Source of the DNA: Planctomycetales bacterium 71-10
Lineage (GTDB): Bacteria > Planctomycetota > Planctomycetia > Isosphaerales > Isosphaeraceae
Reading direction: 5' to 3'
Assembly (NCBI GenBank): GCA_001898385.1
Contig: MKTT01000085.1
Coordinates: 47,531-111,530, forward strand
Length of the DNA: 64,000 nucleotides
Shown: in pieces, positions 16,546-25,528 of the stretch
Layout: each line of letters starts with the position of its first letter
Numbering within the stretch: position 1 is the stretch's first letter
Notes under the pieces: generated by a model
Seen by the model: only the letters and a program-made list of their open reading frames with translations
What the model was told of the DNA's origin: nothing
Databases searched by the model: none
Made by a program: the position numbers and the translations under genes

Positions 16546-16554
16546 TGATATGAT
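16546..16554 (+). promoter_or_regulatory. Extended -10 promoter element for the GHL10-type gene
   Basis: TG-A-TATGAT at 16546-16554, 36 bp before the ATG at 16591. No good -35 is seen, as is common with extended -10 promoters. It is divergent from the ars promoter only about 30 bp away. Confidence 0.4.
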
Positions 16555-16590
16555 CGATTCCCCGAGCCGCCGCCCCTGAAGGAGCCCATC

Positions 16591-18069
16591 ATGCCGAAGC
16601 CCATCCTGCTCGCGTGCCTGCTGCTGGCCATGTCACCGCACCGCGCCGGCGCCGACGACGTCCCGCCGCCCATCCCCCGGGAGTTCCGCGCGGCGTGGGT
16701 CGCGACCGTGGAGAACATCGACTGGCCCAGCAAGCCCGGCCTCCCCGCGGGCGTGCAGCAGGACGAGGCCCGCGCGATCCTCGACAGGCTGGCGAAGTCC
16801 CACTTCAACGCCGTCGTCCTCCAGGTCCGCCCCGCGGCCGACGCCCTGTACGACTCGAAGCTGGAGCCCTGGTCGTACTACCTGACCGGCGCGCAGGGGA
16901 AGGCCCCGGAGCCGTACTACGACCCGCTCAAGTTCTGGGTCGACGAGGCGCACGCCCGAGGGCTCCAGCTCCACGCCTGGTTCAACCCCTTCCGCGCCAG
17001 GCAGGGCAAGGCGAAGTATGAACCGGCCGCGTCGCACGTCTCGAAGGCCCACCCGGAGCGGGTCCGCCAGTACGGCGACCTCCTCTGGATGGACCCCGGC
17101 GAGCCCTCGGCGCGGGAGCAGACGCTGGGCGTCGTGCTGGACGTCGTCCGCCGCTACGACGTGGACGGCGTCCACCTGGACGACTACTTCTACCCCTATC
17201 CGGTGGCCGACAAGGAGACCAAGGCTGAGGTCGACTTCCCCGACGACGCCTCGTGGGATCGGGAGCACGCCGGCAACCCCGATCGCGCCGCCCGCGCCGA
17301 CTGGCGCCGCGAGAACATGAGCCGGATGATCCGCTCGCTGTACGAGGAGATCAAGGAGGCCAAGCCGCACGTCCTCTTCGGCATCAGCCCGTTCGGCATC
17401 CCGCGGCCCGGCAAGCCGGAGGGGGTGAAGGGCTTCGACCAATACGCCAAGCTCTACGCCGACACCGAGACCTGGCTGAAGTCGGGCTGGATCGACTACT
17501 GGTCGCCGCAGCTCTACTGGAAGATCGACTCCCCCGGCCAGCCGTTCCGGCCGCTGCTGGAGTACTGGATCTCCATCAACGACAAAGCCCGCCACGTCTG
17601 GCCGGGGATCTCCATCGGCCGGGTCGGTGCCGAGGCGGGGAAGGGCTATCCCCTCGACGAGCCCCTGAACCAGATCAAGATCATCCGCGAGACGGACGGC
17701 TCCGACGGCGTGATCATGTTCAGCATGAAGACGCTCCAGCGCGACCGCCAGGGGCTCGCCACGGCGCTCGCCGAGGGCCTGTTCCGCGAACCGGCCCTGA
17801 TCCCGCCCTCGCCGTGGCTGGGCGACGAGGCCCCGAAGGCGCCGACCGTCGCCGTCGAGGGGGGCGATCCCGTCTTCGCCCCCGCCCCGGGCGCCGTCCA
17901 GTGGGCCGTGCAGTCCCGCAAGGGGGACGCCTGGACGACCCGGATCGTCCCCGCGCCGTCGTCGCCGATGCGGCTCCCCCGCGCCGAGGCCGACGCCGTG
18001 GTCGTCACGCCCGTCGGCCGCACGGGCGTCGCCGGCCCGCCGGCCGTGCATCCGGCACCGGGCCCCTGA
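16591..18069 (+). CDS. Secreted GHL10 (DUF187) glycosyl hydrolase-like protein
   Basis: 492 aa with a signal peptide (ILLACLLLAMSPHRAGA). About residues 28-330 form a TIM-barrel of the family 10-like GHL10 type: FRAAWVATVENIDWPSKPGL, ILDRLAKSHFNAVVLQVRPAADALYDS, WSYYLTGAQGK, LHAWFNPFRA, VDGVHLDDYFYPYP, LFGISPFGI and DYWSPQLYWKID are all hallmarks. The Asp pair in LDDYF is the conserved acidic site. GHL10 enzymes act on peptidoglycan- or glycan-type polymers in some bacteria. AAGGAG lies upstream of the ATG. Convergent with the next gene. Confidence 0.88.
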   Translation: MPKPILLACLLLAMSPHRAGADDVPPPIPREFRAAWVATVENIDWPSKPGLPAGVQQDEARAILDRLAKSHFNAVVLQVRPAADALYDSKLEPWSYYLTGAQGKAPEPYYDPLKFWVDEAHARGLQLHAWFNPFRARQGKAKYEPAASHVSKAHPERVRQYGDLLWMDPGEPSAREQTLGVVLDVVRRYDVDGVHLDDYFYPYPVADKETKAEVDFPDDASWDREHAGNPDRAARADWRRENMSRMIRSLYEEIKEAKPHVLFGISPFGIPRPGKPEGVKGFDQYAKLYADTETWLKSGWIDYWSPQLYWKIDSPGQPFRPLLEYWISINDKARHVWPGISIGRVGAEAGKGYPLDEPLNQIKIIRETDGSDGVIMFSMKTLQRDRQGLATALAEGLFREPALIPPSPWLGDEAPKAPTVAVEGGDPVFAPAPGAVQWAVQSRKGDAWTTRIVPAPSSPMRLPRAEADAVVVTPVGRTGVAGPPAVHPAPGP

Positions 18070-18084
18070 CCCCCGGCGGCGCGA

Positions 18085-18597
18085 TCACGCGCCCTCGGCC
18101 GGCTCGTCCCCGCCTCGGCTCTCGATGTAGGTGCGGAGGAAGTGGAGGAACGTGGGGAGGCCCTCGGCCTCCCAGGCCTGCTCGATGGCCTCCTTGAGCT
18201 GCTGGTTCTCGGCCTGGAGCTGGCGGAAGGCGTCGGCGTCGGCCGCGGCGAGGTCGAGGCCGGCGATCTGGTCGTGGGTGTTCACCGAGAGCATCAGGCC
18301 CTCGGGGTTGTTCCAGGGCTGGAGTTGCAGCTTCATGTGGGGGTAGCGGCGGTTCCCCAGCCGCAGGGCGAAGATCGGCGTCTGCGAGCCCGGCGTCTTG
18401 CCGGCCCGCTCGAACGGCGGCTTCGCGAGCAGTTCGTGCGGCGCCGGGTCCTCGTCCCACGTCGCGCGCCGGCGGACGCTCTCCGGGTACTCACCCGACG
18501 GGTAGGCGACCTTCAGGTAGACGTCGACGGCGCGGCGGAGGACGTCCATCCGCATGGCGTCGACGTCGGCGGGGCCGGAATCGGGGTGCGCCTCCAT
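18085..18597 (-). CDS. Conserved hypothetical protein
   Basis: 170 aa, soluble, acidic. Features: VLRRAVDVYLKVAYPSGEYPESVRRR, then IFALRLGNRRYPHMKLQLQPWNNPEGLMLSVNTHDQI, and a helical end (FRQLQAENQQLKEAIEQAWEAEGLPTFLHFLRTYIESRGGDE). No named family recognised; codon use and length are like a genuine planctomycete gene. It ends 16 bp from the convergent GHL10-type gene. A candidate promoter lies at 18651-18680. Confidence 0.7.
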   Translation of the reverse strand: MEAHPDSGPADVDAMRMDVLRRAVDVYLKVAYPSGEYPESVRRRATWDEDPAPHELLAKPPFERAGKTPGSQTPIFALRLGNRRYPHMKLQLQPWNNPEGLMLSVNTHDQIAGLDLAAADADAFRQLQAENQQLKEAIEQAWEAEGLPTFLHFLRTYIESRGGDEPAEGA

Positions 18598-18650
18598 GTG
18601 CAGATCCTCATAGGCGTGGCGGTCGTGGGCGGGTCTCCTCGGGCCGTCCC

Positions 18651-18680
18651 AGGATACCCGCCCCCCCCGGGCCCGGCCAA
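18651..18680 (-). promoter_or_regulatory. Candidate promoter for the 18597 gene
   Basis: Minus strand TTGGCC (18680-18675), 18-bp G-rich spacer, TATCCT (18656-18651), 54 bp before the start. Confidence 0.35.
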
Positions 18681-18732
18681 GGGGTGGCGCGGCCGGGGCG
18701 TGCCATTGGATTTTGCGATCGTTCGGACCGCG

Positions 18733-18918
18733 AGCGGTCTTCCCCCCTCGCGGGGGAAGACAGACGCCGCAGGCGTCAGATGAGGGGGACGACCAGCACG
18801 GGTGCCTTCGGGATTCGAAGGCCCCCCCGATCGGCTCGGGCTCCGACGGCCGTCCGGCGCGTCGTCCCCCTCATCCGGCCCTCCGGGCCACCTTCCCCCG
18901 CCAGGGGGGAAGGACGTT
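18733..18918. repeat. Palindromic repeat modules, pair in opposite orientation
   Basis: Two modules of the window-wide family: 18733-18792 (CTTCCCCCCTCGCGGGGGAAG stem, a small GACGCC/GGCGTC stem, GATGAGGGGGACG) and 18861-18918 (CCCCCTCATCCGGCC, GGGCCACCTTCCCCC, then GGGGGGAAGG). They face each other across about 70 bp in the 399-bp gap between the 18597 and aldose epimerase genes. Nothing coding is seen in this gap. Confidence 0.8.
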
Positions 18919-18996
18919 ACGATGGCCCCCCCCGGATCCGGCGCGATCCGCCAAGATCCCAAGGCCCCCCTGCGGCCGGGCCCGTCGCGGCGGCGG

Positions 18997-19989
18997 TCAG
19001 CCGACGGTCCGCATCGTCAGCTTCAGGACGTCCTCCTCGCCGTGGCCGAGCACCCGGAGGCCGGCGGCGATCCCGCGGGCCGCCAGGTTGATCGCGTCGG
19101 TCGCCTGGGTGTAGGGCTCGATCGCGATCACGTCTCCCTTCCCCGGCGGCGTGTAGACGACCAGCTCGCGGAACGACGGGTCGAACGCGAGCTGGAACTC
19201 GCCCCGCTTCTCCTCGTCGACCAGCCGGCAGACGCCTTCGGCGTCGACATGCTCCAGGCCGGTCAGCACGTCGTCGAGCGAGAGCCCCCGGATCGCCTTC
19301 CCCCGGCGGAAGTCCAGCCGGTCGGAGACCTCCGACACCTCGCCCGTCGGCAGGAAGTCCTTGAGCGGCCAGTATCGCGACGCCGGCAGGATGACCTTCG
19401 TCCGATCCGGGTCGCCTCCGGGCGGGAACGGCAGGCGGAAGTAGGGGTGGATGCCGAAGCCGTAGGGGAGTTCCTGGGCCGTAGGGTTCGAGACGGTCGT
19501 CGTCATGGTCAGCGTCCGGTCGGCCAGCTCGTACCGGACGTAGAGCACGGCGTCCGCCGGCCAGTGCTCCAGGTGCTGCGGCGCGTGGACCGAGAGCTGG
19601 AACCGGCCCTCGACGACCGCCGCGTCGGGCGTCGCCTTGTGCTCGACCACGTCCCAGGGGACGTCGATCGCGAACCCGTGGATGGCGTTCGGGCCGTGGT
19701 TCGTGGGGATGGCGTACTCCTTCCCCTCGAAGGTGAAGACGCCCCCGCGGATCCGGTTCGGGAACGGGAAGAGGATGGGCGTGCCGTTCCCCCCCGCGCC
19801 GCGAGGGGCCTCGGCGAAGTCCGGGGCCGAGACGACGATCGGCCGGACCTCGCCGGCGACCGGCAGCCGGAGGTCGAACAGGTTGAACCCGTACGACGGC
19901 AGCACCGACGCCGACGCACCCGAGGCTTCGTCCCGCATCGTGTAGACATCCCGGCCGCCCCGCTTTTCCACGTCCACGCGAAATCCCAC
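18997..19989 (-). CDS. Aldose 1-epimerase family protein
   Basis: 330 aa from the GTG at 19989, which has GGAGGA six bases upstream; an ATG at 20022 is in frame but lacks a binding site. The galactose mutarotase-like beta-sandwich is shown by ASASVLPSYGFNLFDLRLPV, GTPILFPFPNRIRGG, NHGPNAIHGF (first catalytic-type His), PYGFGIHPYFRLP (second His) and IAIEPYTQATDAINL (catalytic Glu). It interconverts alpha- and beta-anomers of aldoses in the cytoplasm; sugar specificity unknown. It stands alone, with repeats downstream and an AT-rich gap upstream. Confidence 0.85.
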   Translation of the reverse strand: MGFRVDVEKRGGRDVYTMRDEASGASASVLPSYGFNLFDLRLPVAGEVRPIVVSAPDFAEAPRGAGGNGTPILFPFPNRIRGGVFTFEGKEYAIPTNHGPNAIHGFAIDVPWDVVEHKATPDAAVVEGRFQLSVHAPQHLEHWPADAVLYVRYELADRTLTMTTTVSNPTAQELPYGFGIHPYFRLPFPPGGDPDRTKVILPASRYWPLKDFLPTGEVSEVSDRLDFRRGKAIRGLSLDDVLTGLEHVDAEGVCRLVDEEKRGEFQLAFDPSFRELVVYTPPGKGDVIAIEPYTQATDAINLAARGIAAGLRVLGHGEEDVLKLTMRTVG

Positions 19990-20565
19990 GTCTTCCTCCC
20001 GGTCCTCGACCTTTGCCCGCATTCATCCCCGCCGAAGCCGGCGACGCCGTCGATGAGTTTGAATTTTCGCCCAGAACTTCCCGCGCCTGGGAAACTTTAC
20101 ACCCCGCGTCCCGACCCGAGATCGTGACGCGCCCGCGGTGCCGGACCAAGCGAAAAATCAGCCCGGCCGACCTCCGCCCCTCCCCGCCGGGGAAATCCGA
20201 GACCAAGCCCAATTAAACCGCAACAAAGGCTCGCGGCTCGTTCACGTTTTTCACAGGAGTACAGGTCCGGCCGATTTATTTCATTACATGCCAGGCAAAA
20301 GAGTTGCCTCCCCGACTCCCGACATGGTAGGCATATTCTAGCAAGAGACGATCATCCGCCAACCCGCCCGACGGAAGCCGCCGGCGTTGCCGCACGTCAC
20401 CATCTTCTACCGATGGATGCGGACGGAAACCTTGCGACGCGATTGGACTTGGCACCTCTCTTGCCAGGCGTAAAACGTATTCCTTCGTCGGGCCCGAATC
20501 ACGGTCGCCGCGCGATCAAGTCCCGCTCGGGCTTCCCCTTCGACACAGACCATGCCAAGTCTCGG
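19990..20565. other. Gene-free, AT-richer interval
   Basis: No supported gene. Composition from about 20180 to 20480 is clearly less GC-rich than the flanks (for example CGATTTATTTCATTACATGCC). Open frames here have no binding sites and no family resemblance. It may be a remnant of acquired DNA or a regulatory region for the divergent flanking genes; nothing in the sequence decides this. Confidence 0.4.
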
Positions 20566-20593
20566 TTGACGACCTCCCGGAGGCTGCTATGAT
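20566..20593 (+). promoter_or_regulatory. Strong sigma70-type promoter for the 20685 gene
   Basis: TTGACG (20566-20571), 16-bp spacer, TATGAT (20588-20593). The spacer contains the palindrome-like CCTCCCGGAGG, a possible regulator site. It excludes a start at 20589, which would lie inside the -10, and gives a leader of about 85 bases. Confidence 0.6.
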
Positions 20594-20684
20594 GGATGCG
20601 GTCAATCGCGGAGAAGGTCGCAAGGCGACGGCCCCTCGAAACAGGGTGACGGTCGACTCAGCCCGGGATGAGGAGGAGCTTCGG

Positions 20685-20957
20685 ATGGATTCCGTTCTGG
20701 AAGTCAGCGGGGCGATCATCGACTCCTGGGTGGAGCCTTGCGGCGGGGACGATTCGACCCGGGTGGTCCTCCAGGTCGCGCCCAAGGGTCGGCCCCGGGA
20801 GTTGATCTTCGTCGAGGCCGAGGCTTCGCTGGTCCCCGACGAAGGCTGGCTGGAAGACCTGAGCGAGAACGTCTGCCACGGCAGCCCCGTCCGGGCGCTG
20901 GGGCGACGGATGCTCAACGGCTTCATCGCCGCCACGCAGTTGCAACTCGTCCGCTGA
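20685..20957 (+). CDS. Small hypothetical protein
   Basis: 90 aa, acidic, soluble. MDSVLEVSGAIIDSWVEP, VVLQVAPKGRPRELIFVEAEASLVPDEGW and the C-terminal half look like a small alpha/beta protein. No family recognised. The start is well supported by AGGAGGAG at 20671-20678 and by the promoter at 20566-20593. It precedes the Gfo/Idh/MocA gene by 231 bp. Confidence 0.7.
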   Translation: MDSVLEVSGAIIDSWVEPCGGDDSTRVVLQVAPKGRPRELIFVEAEASLVPDEGWLEDLSENVCHGSPVRALGRRMLNGFIAATQLQLVR

Positions 20958-21188
20958 GTTGGCCCGGAGCCCGAACCGGACACGACCGAATCCGCACCTC
21001 TCGCCTTCATCGGCCGACGCCTCCACGGCCGCCGCCCGCCGGACCCATGCGGGCCATCTCGATCGCGCGACGTCACGACGCTTGCTTCGGCGGGCCGGGT
21101 GGGCGATGCTCGGGCGTGCGCCCCGAAGGCCGGCGACCGTCGCCGGGGCGGGTCCGCACCGACCGCGAGGCGAGGCGAGGAGGTCCGC

Positions 21189-22559
21189 ATGTCCGACGAT
21201 TCGACCCCGAGGCGGGAGGCGACCGGCTCGGCCCTTTCCAGGCGCCGGTTCCACAGGGCGACGGCCGCGGCGGCCCTGGGGGCGTTCGCGGCCCCGGCCG
21301 TGGTGCGGGGCCGGAACCTCAACGAGCGGCTGGCGATCGCCTGCATCGGCGTCGGAGGGCGCGGGGCGTCCAACCTGGCCGACGTCGCCTCCGAGGACGT
21401 CGTCGCCCTCTGCGACGTCTACGACGGGGCCGTCGCCAGGGCCGCCGAGGCCCATCCGAAGGCCCGGAAGTTCAAGGACTTCCGCAAGCTGTTCGACGAC
21501 CTGAAGGGCTACGACGCGGTCGTGGTGAGCACCACCGAGCACACCCACGCGTTCGCCACCCTGCCGGCGTTGCAGCTCGGCAAGCACGTCTACTGCGAGA
21601 AGCCCCTGACCCACGACGTCTGGGAGGCCCGGCGCATCCGCGAGGCCGCGGCGAAGGCCGGGGTCGCGACCCAGATGGGGACCCAGATCCACGCCGGCGA
21701 CAACTACCGCCGCGTCGTCGAGTTGGTCCAGGCCGGGGCGGTCGGGGCGGTGAAGGAGGTCCACGTCTGGGTCGGCCGCGCCTGGGGCCGGCAGTCGCCC
21801 GAGGAGGCCAAGGCCAACGGCGACATCGTCTCCGTCACCGAACGCCCCGACGGCTCGACGCCCGTCCCGAGCGGCCTCGACTGGGACCTGTGGCTGGGGC
21901 CCGTCGCCGAGCGGCCGTTCCACGAGGTCTATTTCCCGGGCCCGAAGTGGTATCGTTGGTGGGACTTCGGGAACGGCACCATGAGCGACCTGGGGAGCCA
22001 CTGGATCGACCTGCCGTTCTGGGCGCTGAAGCTCAAGGCCCCCAGCACCATCGAGGCGTTTGGCCCGCCCGCCCCCCCCGAGATCGCTCCCGCCAGCATG
22101 AAGGCCGTCTACGAGTATGAGGCGAAGGGGGACCAGCCCGCCCTGACGCTGACCTGGTATCAGGGGTCGATGAAGCCCGAGCCCTGGGCCTCCGGGGCCA
22201 TCCCGAAGTGGGACAGCGGCGTGCTGTTCGTCGGCGAGAAGGGGATGCTCCTGTCCGACTACGGCCGCCACGTCCTGCTCCCCGAGGACCGGTTCCGCGA
22301 CTACCGGCGGCCCGAGCCGACCATACCGAAGTCGCTGGGCCATCATGCGGAGTGGATCCACGCCTGCAAGACGGGCGCGCCGACCACCTGCAACTTCGAG
22401 TACGCCGGCTGGCTCACCGAGGCCAACCACCTCGGCAACGTGGCCTACCGCGTGGGCCGGAAGCTCGAATGGGACGCCGCCGCGCTCGGGGCGACCAACG
22501 CCTCCGAGGCCGAGCCGTTCCTCCGCCGCGACTACCGGCCGGGGTGGTCGCTGGGCTGA
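21189..22559 (+). CDS. Gfo/Idh/MocA-family oxidoreductase, Tat-exported
   Basis: 456 aa. A twin-arginine signal ([20 protein letters not shown]) precedes a Rossmann NAD(P)-binding domain: [70 protein letters not shown], where EKP contains the catalytic Lys. A C-terminal alpha/beta domain follows ([24 protein letters not shown]). This Tat-dependent subgroup is abundant in planctomycetes and is thought to oxidise or reduce sugars or polyols outside the cytoplasm; substrate unknown. GAGGAGG lies upstream of the ATG. Convergent with the ExbD gene, 13 bp apart. Confidence 0.88.
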   Translation: MSDDSTPRREATGSALSRRRFHRATAAAALGAFAAPAVVRGRNLNERLAIACIGVGGRGASNLADVASEDVVALCDVYDGAVARAAEAHPKARKFKDFRKLFDDLKGYDAVVVSTTEHTHAFATLPALQLGKHVYCEKPLTHDVWEARRIREAAAKAGVATQMGTQIHAGDNYRRVVELVQAGAVGAVKEVHVWVGRAWGRQSPEEAKANGDIVSVTERPDGSTPVPSGLDWDLWLGPVAERPFHEVYFPGPKWYRWWDFGNGTMSDLGSHWIDLPFWALKLKAPSTIEAFGPPAPPEIAPASMKAVYEYEAKGDQPALTLTWYQGSMKPEPWASGAIPKWDSGVLFVGEKGMLLSDYGRHVLLPEDRFRDYRRPEPTIPKSLGHHAEWIHACKTGAPTTCNFEYAGWLTEANHLGNVAYRVGRKLEWDAAALGATNASEAEPFLRRDYRPGWSLG

Positions 22560-22572
22560 GCGTCCCGGGTCC

Positions 22573-23640
22573 TCACGCCCCCTCCTTCTTCGGGGCCGCC
22601 GCGGGGCGGAGCGCGGGGGGAGGGCCGGCGGGGGGGACGGGCTTGGCGATGGCGATCCCCAGGCCGATCTCGTTGGCGACGTCGTACGCGAGCACGGCGC
22701 TGCGGTGGGGGGTGGAGAAGTCGGCCGAGAGGAGCATCGTCTTCCGGTCGGTCTTCTCGCGGGCCGTCCGGAGCCGCTCGGCCAGCGCCCCGAAGTCCGC
22801 GGCGACGGGCTCGCGGTCGATCTGGATTTTGCCCTCGGGGTCGATCTCGACGAGGATGAAATCGTCCTGGAGGTCGTCGAGCGTCCGGTTCCGGCCCTGG
22901 GCGACGGCCTCGGGGGGCGGCTCGCCGGAGGGCTTGGGGATCTCCAGCGTCTTGTACAGGATGGTCGTGGCGGTGACCAGGAAGAACAGGACGAGCTGGA
23001 ACGCCACGTCGACCATCGCCGCCAGGTCCAGCTCCTCGACCTTCGGCGGCCCGGCGCGACGGAGGGAGACCACGCCGCCGTCCTCATCGTCTTCCTCGTC
23101 CACGACTTCCGGCTCGTCGTAGTCGTGCGAGCGGGCCGTGGGGAGGTTGACCCTGGTCTCCGGCCCGGGCCGGTCCAGGTCCAGGTCGTCCTCGCCTAGC
23201 TCCCGATCGGCAACGGCCTGCGGGGAGGGGACGAGCGTCGGGGTTTCCGCGGACGCGTCCTCGACCTCGGGCTCGACCTCGGCCGGTTCCTCGAACTCGT
23301 CGTCCTCGTCGACCGGTTCCAGGCCCTCGTCCTCTTCCTCCTCGTCGTCTTCGTCCTCCCAGTCCCAGTCGGCCGGCGTGGGCGCGGGCTCCTCGGCCAG
23401 GACCGGGAAGGACGGGTCGTCGTCCGAGGCCGGCGCGGCCGGGGGGGCGGGGGGCGGCGACGGCGGGGCCGTCAGTTCGGCGACCTCGGCGACGCGGGCC
23501 CAGGGGGCGGACGTCCCCGCGGGCCGCACGAGGTCGTCGTCGCGGATCGAGCCGGCGGCGAGCCCCGCGCGGACCTCCTCCGCGGACAGGCCCTTGGCCA
23601 GTTCCAGGCGATCGGAATGGAAGACGTCCCAGAGCGACAT
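22573..23640 (-). CDS. ExbD/TolR-like protein with N-terminal GYF-type domain and acidic linker
   Basis: 355 aa. Residues 1-55 (WDVFHSDRLELAKGLSAEEVRAGLAAGSIRDDDLVRP) resemble a small GYF_2-type domain. About residues 80-190 are a strikingly acidic linker (runs of D and E). A single transmembrane helix follows (MVDVAFQLVLFFLVTATTIL, about 205-225) with the conserved Asp of ExbD in MVDVAF, then a periplasmic ExbD domain (ILVEIDPEGKIQIDREPV). It should form the proton-driven energising complex with the ExbB protein. It is the third gene of exbB-exbD-exbD. The fusion is longer than a usual ExbD of about 140 aa. Confidence 0.82.
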   Translation of the reverse strand: MSLWDVFHSDRLELAKGLSAEEVRAGLAAGSIRDDDLVRPAGTSAPWARVAEVAELTAPPSPPPAPPAAPASDDDPSFPVLAEEPAPTPADWDWEDEDDEEEEDEGLEPVDEDDEFEEPAEVEPEVEDASAETPTLVPSPQAVADRELGEDDLDLDRPGPETRVNLPTARSHDYDEPEVVDEEDDEDGGVVSLRRAGPPKVEELDLAAMVDVAFQLVLFFLVTATTILYKTLEIPKPSGEPPPEAVAQGRNRTLDDLQDDFILVEIDPEGKIQIDREPVAADFGALAERLRTAREKTDRKTMLLSADFSTPHRSAVLAYDVANEIGLGIAIAKPVPPAGPPPALRPAAAPKKEGA

Positions 23641-23666
23641 GGTCTTGGTTCAACCACCCCGAAGGA

Positions 23667-24104
23667 TCAGGGTTCGGCCCCCTCTTCCTGGACGCCGACG
23701 TGGACCGTCACCCCCTCGACCTCGGAGACGGCGGCGGCGACCTCCAGCACCTTGCCGTGGGGGACGTCGCCGTCGGCCTGGAGGATCACCTTGCGGATCC
23801 CCTCCTTCACCGCCTGGTCGACGGCCCGCCGGGCCTGGTCGAGCGTCGCGGGGGGGCCGGCCCCGTGGCCGAGGAGGAGCTGCGGCTCGGCCCCCGGCAC
23901 CTTCGGCTCCAGCAGGGTGAGGAACGTGGCCGCGTTCGACTCCACCCCGACGCCGTGCCGCGCGGGGGGGACGTCCACCAGCTCGCCGCCGCTCATCTGC
24001 GAGGAGAAGAGCATGAACGTCATGAGCTGGAACACGACGTCGACCATCGGCGTCATGTCGATGTGCTCGTCGCGCTCCTCGTCCTCGTCGCGTCTCAGCA
24101 GCAT
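23667..24104 (-). CDS. exbD: ExbD/TolR-family biopolymer transport protein
   Basis: 145 aa, of normal family length. Short cytoplasmic N-terminus, then IDMTPMVDVVFQLMTFMLF, the transmembrane helix with the essential Asp (MVDVVF), then a periplasmic domain with the dimer-forming VILQADGDVPHGKVLEVAAAVSEV motif. It works with ExbB to couple the proton gradient to outer-membrane or envelope work. Second gene of the operon, 26 bp upstream of the GYF-ExbD gene and 50 bp downstream of exbB. Confidence 0.88.
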   Translation of the reverse strand: MLLRRDEDEERDEHIDMTPMVDVVFQLMTFMLFSSQMSGGELVDVPPARHGVGVESNAATFLTLLEPKVPGAEPQLLLGHGAGPPATLDQARRAVDQAVKEGIRKVILQADGDVPHGKVLEVAAAVSEVEGVTVHVGVQEEGAEP

Positions 24105-24154
24105 GGACGTCGCCCGCTCGGATCAGGTCGGATCGGGGGGATGGGAACGCCGCC

Positions 24155-24823
24155 TCAGCGCGAGGCCGCCGACTTCGACGGCCGCTCGCGCGGGGCCTCG
24201 ATCGGCTCCAGCACGTCCAGGACCTCCTGCAACTGCCGCTCGGTCCGGTCGCGGAGGCGGCGGAGCCGGGCGTGGAAGTCGTTGCCGATCAGCATCATCG
24301 GGTTGGCGATCAGCAGCCCCGCCCCGGTGGCCCAGAGGGCCAGGCTGATGTCCGACGCCAGGGCGCTCGGGTTGACCTTCTCCGAGCTGCCGATCCGGCC
24401 GAACGCCGCGATCATCGACGCCACCGTCCCCAGCAGCCCCAGCAGCGGCCCCATCCGGACGATCGTCGAGATCGACCCCAGCCGGTTCTCCATCTCGGCC
24501 ACGATCTCGGTGTGGAACTCCGTGACCAGGAGTTGCTTGGTCTTCGCCAGCCCCTTCCCGCGGTTCTTCAGCGCCACCGCGATGAGCTGCGCCAGCGCCG
24601 TGTGCCAGTAGGTCGGGCTCTGGCAGACGCTCACGGCCGCGTCGAACTTCTTCGCCTGGCAGAGCTCCTGGACCTGGAGGATCAGCGGGTTGGGGTCGCG
24701 GATCGTCTTCTTCCGGAGCGTGCGATAGAGGAGGATGGCGTTGTACACGCCCCAGATCGCCAGGAACACCAACGCGCCGTAGATGACGTAGCCGAATGAG
24801 TCGATGATCCGCGTGACGTTCAT
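24155..24823 (-). CDS. exbB: MotA/TolQ/ExbB proton channel family protein
   Basis: 222 aa with three membrane segments: about 9-33 (GYVIYGALVFLAIWGVYNAILLY), about 126-145 (MGPLLGLLGTVASMIAAF) and about 163-182 (LALWATGAGLLIANPMMLIG). A cytoplasmic loop lies between the first and second. GPLLGLLGTV is the TolQ/ExbB signature. It forms the proton channel with the two downstream ExbD proteins. No TonB, TolA or TolB is encoded nearby, so the powered partner is unknown. The start is ATG 24823. Confidence 0.88.
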   Translation of the reverse strand: MNVTRIIDSFGYVIYGALVFLAIWGVYNAILLYRTLRKKTIRDPNPLILQVQELCQAKKFDAAVSVCQSPTYWHTALAQLIAVALKNRGKGLAKTKQLLVTEFHTEIVAEMENRLGSISTIVRMGPLLGLLGTVASMIAAFGRIGSSEKVNPSALASDISLALWATGAGLLIANPMMLIGNDFHARLRRLRDRTERQLQEVLDVLEPIEAPRERPSKSAASR

Positions 24824-24857
24824 GTCGGCCCGCCCCGATCGCCCCATCCCCACCACT

Positions 24858-24923
24858 CGCCCCGACGCTCGGGGCGATGCGCCTCGCAGGGCTATTGTGG
24901 CCGAATTCTTCCATCGAGGGCAA
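24858..24923 (-). promoter_or_regulatory. Candidate promoter and leader hairpin of exbB-exbD-exbD
   Basis: Minus strand TTGCCC (24923-24918), 18-bp spacer, CACAAT (24899-24894). A perfect 8-bp stem with a 3-base loop (CGCCCCGA/TCGGGGCG, 24858-24876) lies between this and the exbB start. It would sit in the leader RNA and could act as a regulatory hairpin. Confidence 0.4.
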
Positions 24924-25432
24924 GCAAGCCGTCGCCGGGCCGCCGAATCCCCACGGGCGGCGGGATCCCGATGGGTTCCTTCGCCACGTCCCGAACGCGC
25001 AAGACACGACACAAGCCTTTAAAGCGAAATACATTCCGCCGAATAATGATTGGGTCCGATCGTCGAAATCGATGCAAGATCCGCACTCCTCGCCGATCGG
25101 TGTCGCAGGAGGATCGCGATAGACAGCCTCATCCATCCCGCCGGGCCACGCCGCCCGAGAGCGAAATCGGTCCGGACGGGGACTGCCCCCCCTGTTCAAG
25201 GCGCAGCCGTCGACCCGGACGTCGCTCCTCGACGCGTCTCGCCTTCATGCGGATTGAGAAAGAACGGGAGGCGCGCCCGAGGCGCAGTCCCCCAATGGGA
25301 AGTGCTACACAAATCGTCGCCAGGAACGAATGTTGCAGAAAATCAACACGCGGCCGAAGGGGTCAAGGACACGAACAGGAACCGTCCCAAGGCGATCCTT
25401 CCAGAATCCTCGCCGGATTTACTGTACACATG
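24924..25432. other. Gene-free interval with AT-richer patches
   Basis: No gene supported. About 25010-25080 and 25300-25430 are AT-richer than the surroundings. Open frames across 24971-25450 have poor codon bias and no family resemblance. Promoters for exbB (minus) and the VOC gene (plus) probably occupy the ends. Confidence 0.4.
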
Positions 25433-25461
25433 TTGACTATCCGCCGATAAAGGGTTCCAAT
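25433..25461 (+). promoter_or_regulatory. Candidate promoter for the VOC/YciI pair
   Basis: TTGACT (25433-25438), 17-bp spacer, TCCAAT (25456-25461), 68 bp before the ATG at 25529. The -35 is good, the -10 weak. Confidence 0.35.
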
Positions 25462-25528
25462 CCCCCGAAGCTGGGATCTTGTCGAGACGACGACCCAAGG
25501 CCCGAGGCCGTTCAAACGGAGATCGACG

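Noticed and set aside
20589..20957. Longer form of the 20685 protein starting at 20589
   Set aside because: The start would sit inside the -10 box (20588-20593). The start at 20685 has an AGGAGGAG binding site.
25448..25475. GGTTCCAATCC resembling a tRNA T-arm
   Set aside because: The base after GTTC should be a purine but is C, and no acceptor, D or anticodon arms pair around it. No tRNA gene was found.
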